A DNA stretch of 64,000 nucleotides from Apophysomyces variabilis (Eukaryota; Mucoromycota; Mucoromycetes; Mucorales; Mucoraceae). The notes under the pieces were generated by a model. That model ran no database searches and had not been told where the DNA came from. It saw nothing but the letters and a program-made list of their open reading frames with translations. This document shows, piece after piece, positions 12,660 through 24,226 of this stretch (position 1 is the stretch's first letter; the number at the start of each line of letters is the position of its first letter). Position numbers and translations under genes: made by a program. The stretch is taken from assembly GCA_002749535.1 (NCBI GenBank), contig MZZL01000403.1:892209-956208 (forward strand), in the 5' to 3' direction.

Positions 12660-14553
12660 TCGCCTAGCATCGCAAGTTTACTATGGATACCAACACGTTC
12701 ATTACGGGAAATGGACCCTATTACGACTACTGTAGTATTATTTCAGGATAGTTTATTGACCCTGTCTCACTTGTGATACAGCTCTTTTATTCACTATACG
12801 AATGTTTTTGCTAGACGAAGCTGACATTTAGCATAATGCCTTTTTTCTCTCGACATATACCTATGTGAATGGGTTATTGGGCGTGTTTGATTCAACGAAT
12901 AAACGACATGAGTATTTCTCCGTGGTTGTCGTATCTTTATCAATAAGGAGAGGGGGTTCATGAAGTAAACTGCATTAAGTATATCGTTGTGGAGTATTTG
13001 CGGTTGCAAACGTGACGAGCTGATAGTCTCACACCAATCTACGTATCTATCGGTTTTATCCATTGGAGAGATATCGGGACAGACTGCCTTACACGAAGGA
13101 AAAAGGGGGGCCCTTGTTCCCACGCAGATTAACAAAATCGTGAAACGAACGAGCTTCGGAGGCAGAAGGAAAACGGTACGTTTCAATCCAGAGATATCCA
13201 ACCTCACGATTATTCAGCCACTGATTGCTTCCATCCCCTTAAATCCTTTTCTTTCTTATATCTCTCTAGTGGTGGGCCAGAAAGATCGTCATCGTTATGA
13301 TTGACAGAACTTTAATGGATCCCACAACTGATCAACCTGTTTTCGGTCCTTCTTCCCAGTAATGGTAATGAAATGTCATATTTCCCTTGCTCATAGGTTT
13401 ACAGTAGAAAGATCGTGGCTGCAGGAGCTGACATCGGGGTGGGGGAGGGGAGCACAGTGGACGTGCCTGTGTATTAGGTCCTCTATGTTTCTTATGGCTT
13501 ACTATGTTGATCATAAGGTCACTAAACGCCGAAAACAAACAAATGGATAAACAGACGAGATATTGGCGCGTTTTTTCTTTTCTTTGTTTACCGTTTGTAA
13601 AACGGTCCTATTACCATTACGAAAAAGGCTTATCCTATTCCTATAGATTATTGAATCAGTTTCATATTTTCTAGGAGATGAAGAAAATGTTGAGAGAAAG
13701 AGTGAGATGGATATGCTCATGCTTTCCTTTTCCCCCCTTGTTTGTACAAGGTAAACTTTTTTTTTTTATTTCGCATGTACCTAAACTAACGAGAAAAGTG
13801 CACCCTTTGTGAACGCGAAATGACGTCGTTAATGATGGACGTTTTAATGCATAAAACTGGGGTAAGTAGGGAATCCAACAGGTATTTGCTTTTGAAAGAA
13901 AGATTAGGGATAAGGATCCATTATATTTCTGCGTATGGTGGTCATGACGCCATCCTATGGTCCCCCCCTTCAAGAGGAGAACGAAAGAAAAGAATAGGTT
14001 GCAAAAAGTTAAGAGCTGCAATGCTAGGCGTGCATTATCATTTGCAAGTTGCATATGAAAAAGAAGGACCTCTCCACAGATCTCTCTATATCCTCTAAAT
14101 CAAAAAATCCAATAGAAGAGAGAGTTGACAAGATGTGTCCTTCGTAAGCATAGAATATTTTAGATCTATTGTTATAAACTTAAAATAAATCCTTTGAAGC
14201 TTCTTTTTGTTTTCTTATACAGTCTCCTACATTGTAAAGATAGGTAAGAGTAAAAAAAGAAAAAAAACAAATCCCCTTTTGATGTCATTACCAAACTCAC
14301 CACGCAGCGTCAAAAGCAAAAAGGTAGTAAAAAGGAAAAGGGCAAAAACCATAAAAGCTGAAACTATTTCGTAAGACTCCAACTTCTCTCTTTCTCCTTC
14401 TCTCTCTTCTCTCTCTTTCTCCTTCTCATACTTTCTTTCAGTCACTATCTCACGCAACTACTCTCGTTTGGTATAACGTCCAATATTATAGCAGTTTTTT
14501 TTTCTTTTTTCTTTTGTCTCTTCTCTTCTTTTGTATGAAAGGCGAAGGTCTTG
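12660..14553. other. Intergenic region with pyrimidine tract upstream of the orphan gene
   Basis: No supported gene across 1.9 kb. The right end (about 14380-14535) is dominated by CT repeats and T-runs, a common layout for promoters and 5' UTRs in filamentous fungi, and leads directly into the ATG of the His-rich gene. Confidence 0.45.
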
Positions 14554-15142
14554 ATGACGTTCGATCAATCAGACGAAGACCATCACCATCACCCTTACCA
14601 TCACCATCCATTTCCGACGACGGCGCCTGAACAACTTCCATCCGCCGTACTGGATGAAGTGACTACGGGATGGCATGATCCGCCCATTCTCATGCCAGAG
14701 AGAACCGTCACCATGGGGGGGTTGTCCCCGCCGGCGGTGACAGTCCCATCTACGTCCACTTCCGTGCCGCAGCCACCATTGGATCCATCCAAACCCACAC
14801 ATCCGGAATGGGGTGTTATGAAAGATCAAGATTTCCACCCACTTACTCTTAAGCATCAACGTGACCTTGAAAACCTGTACCAGTCAGGCTCCACTATCAA
14901 AGACTTCTATTTCTGGCAAGCCAATCTAGGCGGTTACTGTATGGCTGATATGGTGCAAAGTAAGTCTAACCAACTTTTTTTTTGTCTACTGCAAAAGAAA
15001 ATATTCACATGCCTCTTTGTTTTTCTTTTCTACCTACAAAGTGCTTGTTTATTCTTCTGAAGGGTGGTACGTTCTTGTTCGGCGCGTAGTCGAAGGTGCA
15101 CCACATCCTGGTAGAAGGACGAAAAAACGCGGTATGGGATAA
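14554..15142 (+). CDS. Orphan His/Pro-rich protein
   Basis: Two exons (14554-14959 and 15042-15142) give 168 residues; the splice completes an ATG codon and continues MLVYSSEGWYVLVRRVVEG before the stop. Residues 1-30 are rich in Asp and His (DHHHHPYHHHPF) and residues 35-90 in Pro/Ser/Thr. From about residue 95 a more ordered region contains HPLTLKHQRDLENLYQSG and FYFWQANLGGYCM. I do not recognise the family. The ordered C-terminal half, ending in a basic RRTKKRG tail, could be a short DNA- or protein-binding domain, but no known motif supports that. A long pyrimidine-rich leader precedes the gene. Confidence 0.55.
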
Positions 15143-15574
15143 TACGAACCGTGCACGGGTCGTTTTTTAACCTTCCCTTTAAGTTAATACCTGACTCTTT
15201 TTCTTTTTTTCTATTTTGTTCATCTTCATCTTCCTTTTTCCCCCTGTTTTTTCTTCTGTCATCATACATTTTTAACTTCTCTCCCCCCCTTCCACTTCTT
15301 ATTCCTTTCCTCTTCCCCCTTGTTTTTTTTTTCTTTAGTGATCTACATTCCCTTTGACCATGTATGCCATGACTTCTCCTTGGTTAGTCGCTGGACCGTG
15401 TATCATATATAACTAACGCAGTAACAGTAACTTCTAAATATATTTATGCGCACTTGTAAGCAAGTGTATTTGAAAAAAAAAAAGAATGATACGGTGTTCT
15501 GGATCGTATGTGCAACAATATGAAACAAAAAAAATAATTAGCATGGCTCTGATGGTTGGCCCCCCTTTTTCTTT
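15143..15574. other. Convergent 3' flanks of the orphan gene and RPB5
   Basis: This T-rich region lies between two convergent stop codons. It presumably holds both 3' UTRs. A poly-T/CT stretch occupies 15190-15345. I see no further coding potential. Confidence 0.5.
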
Positions 15575-16554
15575 TTAGATGCATAATCTGTAACTGACAT
15601 AACGACCAGCCGTTTCACTGTCTCTTAAAATCTTAACAACCTAAACCATATTAAAAAGTTTTAATTTTCAATACCAAGTATGAACTTTGCTATTAATTAC
15701 CTGTCCACGCTTCAATCCGTAATATCTTGCTACAGGATCTGAGTGCTGTATACGAGGCAGCTGTGTTTCCTTAAGACGACTAGCAGTCATCTTCTAGATC
15801 AGAAAATTTCGATCTTCATACTGCAGAAACAAAAACTTACTATCTATGCAACAATGTCGCCTTCTCTTCTGCTGTCAAAACTTCGTGCTTTGGAACCAGG
15901 ACATGATGTGTAATATTAACCAACAATTCGTTTTCCTGGAATGATTCCAGAGTATGTTTCGACGGTAATGATTGTATAACCTATTCACATTATGTGTCAG
16001 AAACAGTCTACATCTTGGCCATGCACGCATTACCTTGTTTGCAGACGATGTCATGGTGGATTGGTAAATGCAAATACCCTTTGGAATTTGCTGTTGTGCC
16101 ATACGCTCGACATAACTGCAAACAAAATTTGATATTATTATACAAAATTTGGTTGCTTCCCTAACAATTACTTACACACGCAAAGGTTTGACACCGACGG
16201 ATTTATCTTTGGGGAAGAACACGAGCAATTGATCCGTGGGATCGTCCTTCTTCTGAACGACAAAGGTCAAATGGTCACGACTGCAATAGGGCATGAATAT
16301 ATGCACCAGGCTAGCATTATGTACAAGTAGATGTACACTTACTCAACATCGTTGGAAGGAGCAAATGTACGTCTGAAGGTCTCTAATTCCATGTCAAGTT
16401 CGGATTGCGACACAAGGTAACCCTTTTCAAGCGATGGTGAGCTGACTTGTTCTCAGTAAAAGTTATGTTAGCTTACTCGGTCGTGAACCATCTGATGTGC
16501 AGTTCGGAATACTCTCCACAATCTGGTTACTTCGTTTCTGCTGCCTGTGTCCAT
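15575..16554 (-). CDS. RPB5: RNA polymerase I/II/III subunit RPABC1 (Rpb5)
   Basis: Seven exons on the minus strand give 209 residues, the family's usual length (210-215): 16477-16554, 16343-16422, 16176-16280, 16034-16115, 15841-15980, 15701-15779, 15575-15640. The N-terminal jaw domain begins [20 protein letters not shown] and includes [14 protein letters not shown]. The C-terminal assembly domain shows [41 protein letters not shown] and [14 protein letters not shown] at the very end. All are hallmark Rpb5/RpoH-like motifs. The protein is a shared subunit of the three nuclear RNA polymerases. It is transcribed divergently from GPI13; the two ATGs are 173 bp apart. Confidence 0.96.
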
Positions 16555-16727
16555 GATGGAGTATATGTTCTACAAAGATAGGATGTTTTTTCGCGCTCTT
16601 TCACTCTTTGGAATCAGAACGAGCTCAACTGAGAAATTGTGACCGCCAAACCAGTAAACTGCGCCACTCAAGTCCGACAGGGCACTTTTGGGGGGACCAA
16701 GCGAGGCAGAAAGGAACGAGGTATAGC
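16555..16727. promoter_or_regulatory. Short divergent promoter region between RPB5 and GPI13
   Basis: Only 173 bp separate the start codon of RPB5 (minus strand) from the first in-frame ATG of GPI13 (plus strand). Both transcripts must start within or very near this stretch, which suggests a shared bidirectional promoter. No individual element was identified. Confidence 0.5.
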
Positions 16728-19709
16728 ATGCACTGGAGCTCTCCGTACCTTCGACCGACGTTGGGTGTCACCATCGTGCTGCTGGCACTCTTACAGACTT
16801 TTAGTCTATACATCTTTTTGAAGGGATTCTTGCTGACACGACAAACACTAGACTTAAAGGGCCACTTATATGAACCATGGGAACGTTTTCCGATCCATCA
16901 TGAACAAGCTCAACCCATAACTTCATCAATACCACCACGACGGCCATTTAAACGCGCGGTCATCATGGTCATTGATGCACTTCGTTTTGATTTTCTGTTA
17001 CATATGCCCAATGCCACAGCAGCCAATCCATTCTTCCATAACCATCTGCCCATTATTCAACACTTACGACAAACACGTCCTTCTTCTTCCCTTTTATTCC
17101 AGTCCCGAGCCGATCCGCCCACAACTACAACCCAGCGTATCAAAGGCCTCATGACCGGTTCCCTTCCGACCTTCATCGACGCCGGCTCCAATTTCGCATC
17201 ATCAGCTGTGGGGGAAGACCACTTGTTGCGCCATTTAAACGACCGATTTAAGAATATTTATTTTATGGGCGATGATACGTGGATGCATCTATTTCCAGAG
17301 TCGTTGAACCGAACAGATAGAGTTTTTGGTAGTGACAGTTTTAAAATGTTTGATCTGCATACGGTCGACAACCGTATTCTGTCCCGTCTTTGGCCCTTAA
17401 TGGATCAACCAGACAACGAATGGGAGATAGCCATCATGCATTTCCTTGGAGTCGATCATTGCGGACATACTTATGGTCCTTCTCATTTTCATATGACTAG
17501 AAAACTAACCCAAATGAACGGTGTCATTGAACGATTGATCCGCCATATCGATGAGGACACATTGTTTGTGCTCATGGGAGACCATGGTATGTCAATTGAA
17601 GGAGATCACGGTGGTGAAAGCCCAGAAGAAGTGATGAGCGGCCTGTTTGTGTATTCCAGTAGAAACTTGACAATGGCACACATGGATACAGATCACGCAG
17701 AGTATTACGCTCGCTTTTTTCAGCGAATCCACAGTATTCGCGGGGAGGCACTTGGTTACGATTTCTCCAGCATCACGGAACGATTAGGCTACAATGCTTC
17801 GGCTTATCCAATGATATCTCAGATCCATTTAGTACCTACCTTATCCTATCTTCTAAATATGCCAATCCCTTTTGGCAATCTCGGTGGGCTTATTCCCGAT
17901 TTACTCATGCCAGCACCATCGTTTTCTTCGAACAAGGCGACAGCATTGATACATATGATGGAACAATTTCGTATGAACACATTGCAAGTGTACGATTATT
18001 TGACCCATTACTATCATCAAACACAGCATCCAGGATTTTCCCCGCAAAAATTAGCGCCTATGCTGCAACATTTATATCGTGCAGAGAAAAGTGCGTTAGA
18101 TATGTCGAAGTGGCCTTCGTTCTCTGCTGCTGCAAACAATTTCCCTGTTGCTGATGATGATGAAGAGCTCCTAGCAATGTTGGAACAGACGATCTTGGAA
18201 TACGACAAGTTTCTTATGGGAACCATCAAATACTGTGAAGCAATCTGGGCTCAATTTGATGTCGGCTGTATGTGCGTTGGTATAGTCCTTTTATGCCTGA
18301 GTACGTGTGCGACCCTGTGGTTGATCCAGAAGCGTCGAATAACCTTTCAATTCGCATTGAGCATGGCAATCTGGACAAGTGCGTTTGCATTAGGCATGGC
18401 CATTTTACGTTACACAGCCTTGCCGGGATTCATGCGAAACCGTGGTTGGTTCGAAAAGATGGAATTGTTGGACTGGATGGGGATTTCACTTGCAATGGGA
18501 ATGGCCATGATGACTTCAACGATGGACTACAGCAGAAATAGCATTTTGCGCGACGGATGGAGCTGGGTTATCCTTATTGTCGCAGTGACTTGCCAAGGAA
18601 TCACACTCGCCTCCAATAGCTTCGTTATTTGGGAGGATCGAGTCATTCGTTTTCTACTTGCTACGTTGTGTCTATGGCTAATCGTTCGTATTATAAATCG
18701 TGGAGATCCGTTGAAACGAATCAGTACACCACTATGTATCCTTGCCTGGGTCAGGCTGACAGGTTTGACTGGACAATGTCGAGAAGAGCAATTTCCCCAC
18801 TGTGTGTATATCCATAACGGGCATATCAATACGAATACGTACATCTACGGTGTATCTGTTTTCTATCTTGTCCTTATGTGCCTGCTCTCTCAGACATTTG
18901 CCAAGCGCGCTGGTAAGGGCATGCTCAAAACTACGCTGCACCAAATCTCGTTATGTGTTGTTTTTGTACGGCTTGTGGTGGATGTGTATGATAGCTCGCA
19001 TGATATCCAACTTATAGAACAGTTCTCGGCTGTTGTCGGGGTTTCTCAAGGATGGCTGCAAAGTATTTTGAATGTCCATGCACCGCGTATACTATATGCT
19101 GGTACAGCGGGAATCACAGCTATATCTATGTTGACAACGTCTCAAATGGGAGAGGACATCGTTTCGAAGCGAAGAAAATTTTGGGCGATATTATATCTAT
19201 GGAGTGCGATGCTGGCCATGCTTCAGAAGCCACTAGGCAGCCTTATTGTGTTGAGCGTACCTTATCTGATCGAACTTTTAGCCAACGAAGAATCCGATCT
19301 ACTGATACGGCTAGCGTTGACCCATTGCCTTGGTCATCACGTGTTCTTTGTTACTGGACACCAAGTTATCTTCACTTCATTGCCATGGAAAGCAGCCTTT
19401 ATTGGTTTTGACGATATGAGCTACTACGGGGGTGCAATTCTCGTTGTTTTGTCGACTTTGACGGGATACATTCTATCTTGGATTGGTTGGGCAGTGATTT
19501 TGGCCGAAGATCAAGGAGAAAAGCGACAACCATTTATGCTTTTGTTGGTCATTTTCCAATCGATTCCAACCTTTTTATCGGCGATTTTTATTCTAGTGCT
19601 ACGACGGCATTTAATGACTTGGAAAATCTTCGCACCCCGGTTTTTATTGCAGGCCATATTATCCGTGGGATCGCACGTAGCAGCGTTAGTATTACAACAT
19701 TTCATTTAG
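16728..19709 (+). CDS. GPI13: GPI ethanolamine phosphate transferase 3 (PIG-O/Gpi13)
   Basis: A single uninterrupted frame gives 993 residues from the first ATG. The frame stays open 40 codons upstream, but without an ATG. A signal-anchor helix (about residues 8-33) precedes an alkaline-phosphatase-type lumenal domain. Visible metal-site motifs are MVIDALRFD, a Thr-rich nucleophile region before RIKGLMTGSLP, FMGDDTW, FLGVDHCGHTYGPSH and LMGDHGMSIEGDHGG. FKMFDLHTVDN and MPIPFGNLGG match PIG-O rather than PIG-N or PIG-G. The C-terminal half (from about residue 500) has many membrane helices. The enzyme adds ethanolamine phosphate to the third mannose of GPI precursors in the ER, the bridge to protein. 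The lack of introns contrasts with most neighbours. Confidence 0.93.
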   Translation: MHWSSPYLRPTLGVTIVLLALLQTFSLYIFLKGFLLTRQTLDLKGHLYEPWERFPIHHEQAQPITSSIPPRRPFKRAVIMVIDALRFDFLLHMPNATAANPFFHNHLPIIQHLRQTRPSSSLLFQSRADPPTTTTQRIKGLMTGSLPTFIDAGSNFASSAVGEDHLLRHLNDRFKNIYFMGDDTWMHLFPESLNRTDRVFGSDSFKMFDLHTVDNRILSRLWPLMDQPDNEWEIAIMHFLGVDHCGHTYGPSHFHMTRKLTQMNGVIERLIRHIDEDTLFVLMGDHGMSIEGDHGGESPEEVMSGLFVYSSRNLTMAHMDTDHAEYYARFFQRIHSIRGEALGYDFSSITERLGYNASAYPMISQIHLVPTLSYLLNMPIPFGNLGGLIPDLLMPAPSFSSNKATALIHMMEQFRMNTLQVYDYLTHYYHQTQHPGFSPQKLAPMLQHLYRAEKSALDMSKWPSFSAAANNFPVADDDEELLAMLEQTILEYDKFLMGTIKYCEAIWAQFDVGCMCVGIVLLCLSTCATLWLIQKRRITFQFALSMAIWTSAFALGMAILRYTALPGFMRNRGWFEKMELLDWMGISLAMGMAMMTSTMDYSRNSILRDGWSWVILIVAVTCQGITLASNSFVIWEDRVIRFLLATLCLWLIVRIINRGDPLKRISTPLCILAWVRLTGLTGQCREEQFPHCVYIHNGHINTNTYIYGVSVFYLVLMCLLSQTFAKRAGKGMLKTTLHQISLCVVFVRLVVDVYDSSHDIQLIEQFSAVVGVSQGWLQSILNVHAPRILYAGTAGITAISMLTTSQMGEDIVSKRRKFWAILYLWSAMLAMLQKPLGSLIVLSVPYLIELLANEESDLLIRLALTHCLGHHVFFVTGHQVIFTSLPWKAAFIGFDDMSYYGGAILVVLSTLTGYILSWIGWAVILAEDQGEKRQPFMLLLVIFQSIPTFLSAIFILVLRRHLMTWKIFAPRFLLQAILSVGSHVAALVLQHFI

Positions 19710-20232
19710 ATTATCTTGTTTAATTCCATATTCCCTTTTCCCCAACAAGTATACGGCCTCGCTACGCTTCGGCAGCTAAAGAAAATGAATGAGTTGCGAA
19801 TGAGCTTCGTTGTTATTCAAAATGGTAGTTCACCTCTACCGACCTACATGTGTTGCCTGGGGTATATCTCCGTAACTTATTTTTCTTTCTGGTAAATTCT
19901 GGTCACCTGCTATCTTCATGATGTGTTTGGTATATCGCCAGCCGCCTGATATTTCTGCTGCCGTTCAAATCGCGGTTCCACACGGTACTGCAGGTTTTGG
20001 ATTTGAGTACTGCATGTAAGGATTGATGTCGTTAATCTTTCCCGACCAACAGGTGGAGCAGATTTCGATGTTTCGTACTCATCGATCTCTATTATTGCAC
20101 AGAAACCCCGCTTTTCTTTCTCCTTTAGCTTGGGATAGATTGACGATACCATCCTTTTTTTTTCCTCTCATTGGGTTGGAGAACATGGCGTTTCCAAATG
20201 CAATGAGTGGTTTTTCGGGGATCTAACACCGT
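19710..20232. other. 3' flank of GPI13 and left flank of the Tc1/mariner element
   Basis: No supported gene. The interval ends at the left terminal inverted repeat of the transposon remnant. Confidence 0.45.
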
Positions 20233-21463
20233 CTGAAGTAAAAGGTTCGTATACCCTTGAGTAACCACCCGCGCTTGAAGCTAAAGACCTGAGAATATAT
20301 TTGTCTTATTTCATCTATTTTTCTTCAATAAACAACTTCTTATGCCACTTATGGATAGTTCTAACACTTGATAGCAAGCGAAATACGGAACTTGATTTGC
20401 ATCAGCGTGCCATGATTCATGGCATGTGGAGAGCAGGAATGTCTTACCGCAAAGTCTTTGAGACTGAAAATGTCAACAAATCAACCTTTCAGGGCATTAT
20501 AATACAACGTTGAAAAAACAGGTTCTCTAGTGTCTAAACCGAGAACTGGCAAACTGATGAAAATTTACGGAAGGAGATGGTCGGGTCATTGAGCGTAGCA
20601 GCAGATGCAATCCGCGTAAACCTGTGAAGGCTCATCGTGCCAAATTCTCCAAAATAAGGACCGATATTTCGTTGTATATCTATAGCAATGCTCTGCATGA
20701 GCTAGATATGGTTTTGCATCGCCCTATTTGCAAGCCCTATTTATACGCAAGATAAAAGATGAAACAAACTGAAATCGGCAATTGCTCATGTTAACTGGAG
20801 AAGGTCATCTGGTCGGATGAGTCGAGATTCCTCGTTGATGCGAAAGACAGAAGGGAGTGTATCCTAAGCAAGCACGCCCAGGGTCTTATGGAACAGTATG
20901 TTAAGGAAAGGACGAAGTTCGGCAATAGGGCTGTTATGTTTTGCGGCTGTTTTAATGCAAGCGGGATTGGGCCTATGGCGGCCGTTGAAGGCAAGGTAGA
21001 TGGAGAGGACTACACGAAGATTCTTAAAAAAAAATTTCCTTTCTAAAGAAAATCAAAAGTAACGATTACTTGTTTCAAAGGACGGTGAGACTTGTCACAC
21101 ATGCCACTTTGCTCGAAAACGGAAAGATGAGAATGGTGTCTGTGCTATGCCAGACTGGCCTGCACACTACTCGGATTTAAATCTCACCGAGAACTTGCGG
21201 GAGGAGATTGAGCGCAGTCTAGCAAAGTGGAGACACCTAATTCATCAAACTGCAACGACTCGAAGTTGCTCTACCGGAGGAGTGGAAAGATATGCCTCAA
21301 AGTGTTTGTAAGTTACTTGCTCTTGTGAAATTGAAGGGCTATTGGTTAGTTTTTCCAGCTATGTTAAAATATTTGTTCTGTAAAGTAGAGATCGTTTCCA
21401 ACTTGAATTATATTGTTCTCAGTTTGCTAGTTCAGTCAGGGGTATACAAACTTTTTACTTCAC
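20233..21463 (+). mobile_element. Decayed Tc1/mariner element with terminal inverted repeats
   Basis: The left end (about 20235-20262, 'gaagtaaaaggttcgtatac' core) matches the reverse complement of the right end (about 21435-21463, 'gtatacaaactttttacttc' core) over roughly 28 bp with few mismatches. The element of about 1.2 kb contains the remains of one transposase gene on the plus strand. The right end finishes in CACTG followed by TA, as expected for TA target-site duplication; the left TA is not obvious. Confidence 0.8.
20373..21320 (+). pseudogene. Tc1/mariner transposase relic
   Basis: Fragments in changing frames line up in the order of a Tc1 transposase. First is an N-terminal helix-turn-helix (ELDLHQRAMIHGMWRAGMSY and NVNKSTFQGII). 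WSDESRFLVDAKDRRE carries the first catalytic Asp. GNRAVMFCGCFNASGIGPM is the central core, KDGETCHTCHFARKRKDENG corresponds to the QQDNAPCH block with the second Asp lost or altered, and DWPAHYSDLNLTENL stands for DWPAQSPDLNPIENLW. Several stops and frameshifts separate them, so no functional protein can be made. Confidence 0.8.
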
Positions 21464-21615
21464 TGTAGGTCAGATTACGTTAATATCGAGTGTATTGTAA
21501 ATAGATCTCGGTTTTCCGATATCGCTACACTTGTTCATTTGTTCATTTTCTTTGGTATCAAGCTCAACGTTTTATGTAGATGATCGAAAGAGAAAAAAGA
21601 AAAAGAAATCTAGGT

Positions 21616-24226
21616 TTAACAGTATCTATTTACGATACCAATGCCAACAATGAAGAGGAACATTTTGATTCGTGTATCTGATTTTAACACATAAGTGAGT
21701 CGCTGAGCTAAAGACGGCCGCCTTGGCTGCTCCATTTCGTTGTCTTCATCTCCAGTGTTTATCGGCCCACTGCCTTCAGCTTGGCCTGATGTATCCGCTT
21801 CCTCGGTAGCTACAGCTGTTTCTTTTCCTTGCTGACCTCGGGTAGAAGTAGGAAGCAGCGGTAATTCTTGGTATTCTGAGCGCGGTATTTGAGGCTTCAA
21901 TTGCGAAGTGCAAATCCACCGGGTCAATTCATTTGTTGTTCTGCTGAGCTGCTGGCAAGTAAATATAAATATCGCTGAAGAGATAGCGAAATTGAGCCAG
22001 AATCCTAGTCCGTGAGCCCAAGTAGGATTGGTGAGCACGATCAGTAAGCCTTTGGTATCGCCTGCGAGCCACATATGGAACTGGCCAATGAACGTCTCCA
22101 GTGATATCCTGCCAATAAATGCGAAAAATTTGGAATATGTGTTGCGTAGCCACACTGTTGCATTTCGGAGGACAATGAACGCCAAAATAGGGATCCACGA
22201 GATGTAAGGATGCGTTTTGTTGTATTCAATTTTATCGGTGCGTGTCAACTCGTACCAGAAATACCAGACAAGTGCAAATATGGAAATAGCAGCACTGATT
22301 TGCTTCGCTCGTGGCCATAATGGATGTTCACTTAATTTGTGTTCCGAAAACTTAATGTTGGCGTATGCTGTCAGCATACCCGCATAAACTATCCACGCGT
22401 CCAAGCCGAGTCGGAACCTCCATTCGGTAACATTCCAGTGAATGTTGAAGAAGTACTTCAGGGCGGTAAATGCTGTCTCCAGGATACCAGGATAATGGAT
22501 TATCAGACTGCTCACAGTACACGCGATGGCTATTTTGGCAAGGATGAACCAGGGCGTCTTGTTGGCTTGATTCCCAATATACATTGTAAGCCAGATAAAT
22601 AGAAACCAGAACGACACCAAAGGTGTGAAGTAATAGCTAAGATAATCTGTGTCCATAAGGTATTGGAGAAAAAAGGTCAATAAGTTCAGTCGGACCATAA
22701 CATTCATAACACGCCCTAAACCAAAATCGGCCTTCTTGTAGAAAAAGAAGAAATGGCCATAACCAGTCTGGAATAGATAAGCAGCGACAAGAACTCGAAC
22801 GGCATTATAGATCCCAGCTACTTTTGAAGCCCCTAGGAAATGATATACAAGGATGATTACTTGCATCCACCCTTTCCACTCATCTGTTTGATGGCGGTTA
22901 AGGAAACCTTGGTCGCCTTCTTTCTTAACCTTGAGTGTCAAGAGACCTGCGCCCAAGACAAGCATCATGAGGAAAGTGAAAGCAAGGGGTTCAAACTGCT
23001 TCTGAGCTTTGCCAAATAGCTGTGTGCGGTCTCCAAAGTACATGTAGACGAGACCCAAGCCAAAAACAAACAACGTATGAAGGATAGGTTCGGGAGGCAG
23101 GATAGACATTACAGACTTAGAGATCGATTCTGGCAAAGAAAATAAAGACCTAAGAACAACAGCTTCTCTGCGGTTACTCTGTGCGACCTACCTGAACTTA
23201 TGATGTAGCATCCTATAGGTACCAATAAAAGGAAGAATAAGAAAATCAAGTTCTGATACCATTTAGGCGTAGGGTAGTGATAGCAACACGTCGTATCCAT
23301 GGGGAAGGTCTTCGACAACTGATCATTGCATCGGAAGTTTAACGCCAACTGAGACTGCATAGAAGTGATTGAAGGGCCGTAATGTAGCCCATCCTCAGTG
23401 TCATCCACCCCTTCGGCTACCTTGTTCCATGAGAATGGGATAGCAAAAGGTGTTCTCGGATGGATTGTTGCTTCCTTCTGCTTAAGATAGTCGTTCATCT
23501 TGTATGCTTTTTCAACTGTTATTGTTTGTGCCCGTTCTTCTGATAATCTATCTGGCCTTGGCACTTCAACAGGTGAAAGGATCACAGCATCGGCCAGCCG
23601 AGTTGATCTTTTCACCGCTTCGAACACACGATCTATTGCTTCTTTCCAAAGATCGAAATAATCGTCCTCAGTATGCCACCGCATAAACCAAGACCCTGTT
23701 CCAACTACAAGCAAACTAGGTTGTCGGATGGCGTCGGTGGTTGCTAGTAGATCAATCGTTTTTGAAGAATTCAAATAAGGATCCCACCAGAATTCGAACA
23801 GTAGCCTTTGATCTTGGAACTCGTACTGACGGTCCGAGTGCTTTGGCCCTGATGTATCGATGTCTTTCTGGATCAACTTGGCTGTGGAGAAGAACTGCGT
23901 ACGCGTGATAGAATCACCAATATAAAGAATACGGGAGTGGTTAAGGCAAGTTGAAATCTCGTGGGACTTATATGTGTGCATCATGCAACCAGCTGGTTGC
24001 CATTTGGTATGTGCCTCGTCTAGCCACCAGCCTTCGTTCAACATGCTATGACATCGGGTGCGATCAGCAGGTTCTAGAGCGGTCTCTTTCAGTTACTGAA
24101 AAAGTGATGTTACATCTTACCGATGATGAAGCGGCCAACAGCACCCAGGAAGACGACGATAGAGGACAAAAACACAAATGCCAGCCATAGTTTGTAATGA
24201 ATGGAGGTATTGGAGGAGGCCCCCAT
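21616..24226 (-). CDS. Cas1p/CASD1-type glycan O-acetyltransferase (SGNH + multi-TM acyltransferase)
   Basis: Three exons (24121-24226, 23192-24073, 21616-23129) join in frame into 833 residues. A signal-anchor helix (LAFVFLSSIVVFLGAVG, residues 12-33) is followed by a lumenal SGNH domain with LYIGDSITR (Ser block), VGTGSWFMRW and the catalytic D-x-x-H in DTEDGLHYGP. From about residue 310 comes a ten-or-so-helix membrane domain with the family signatures FFFYKKADFG, FHMWLAGDTKG and a WP-rich loop. The same architecture occurs in Cryptococcus Cas1p (capsule O-acetylation) and human CASD1 (sialic acid O-acetylation), so Golgi polysaccharide O-acetylation is expected. The C-terminus is Ser/Glu-rich and probably cytosolic. 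The name is unrelated to CRISPR Cas1. Confidence 0.9.
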
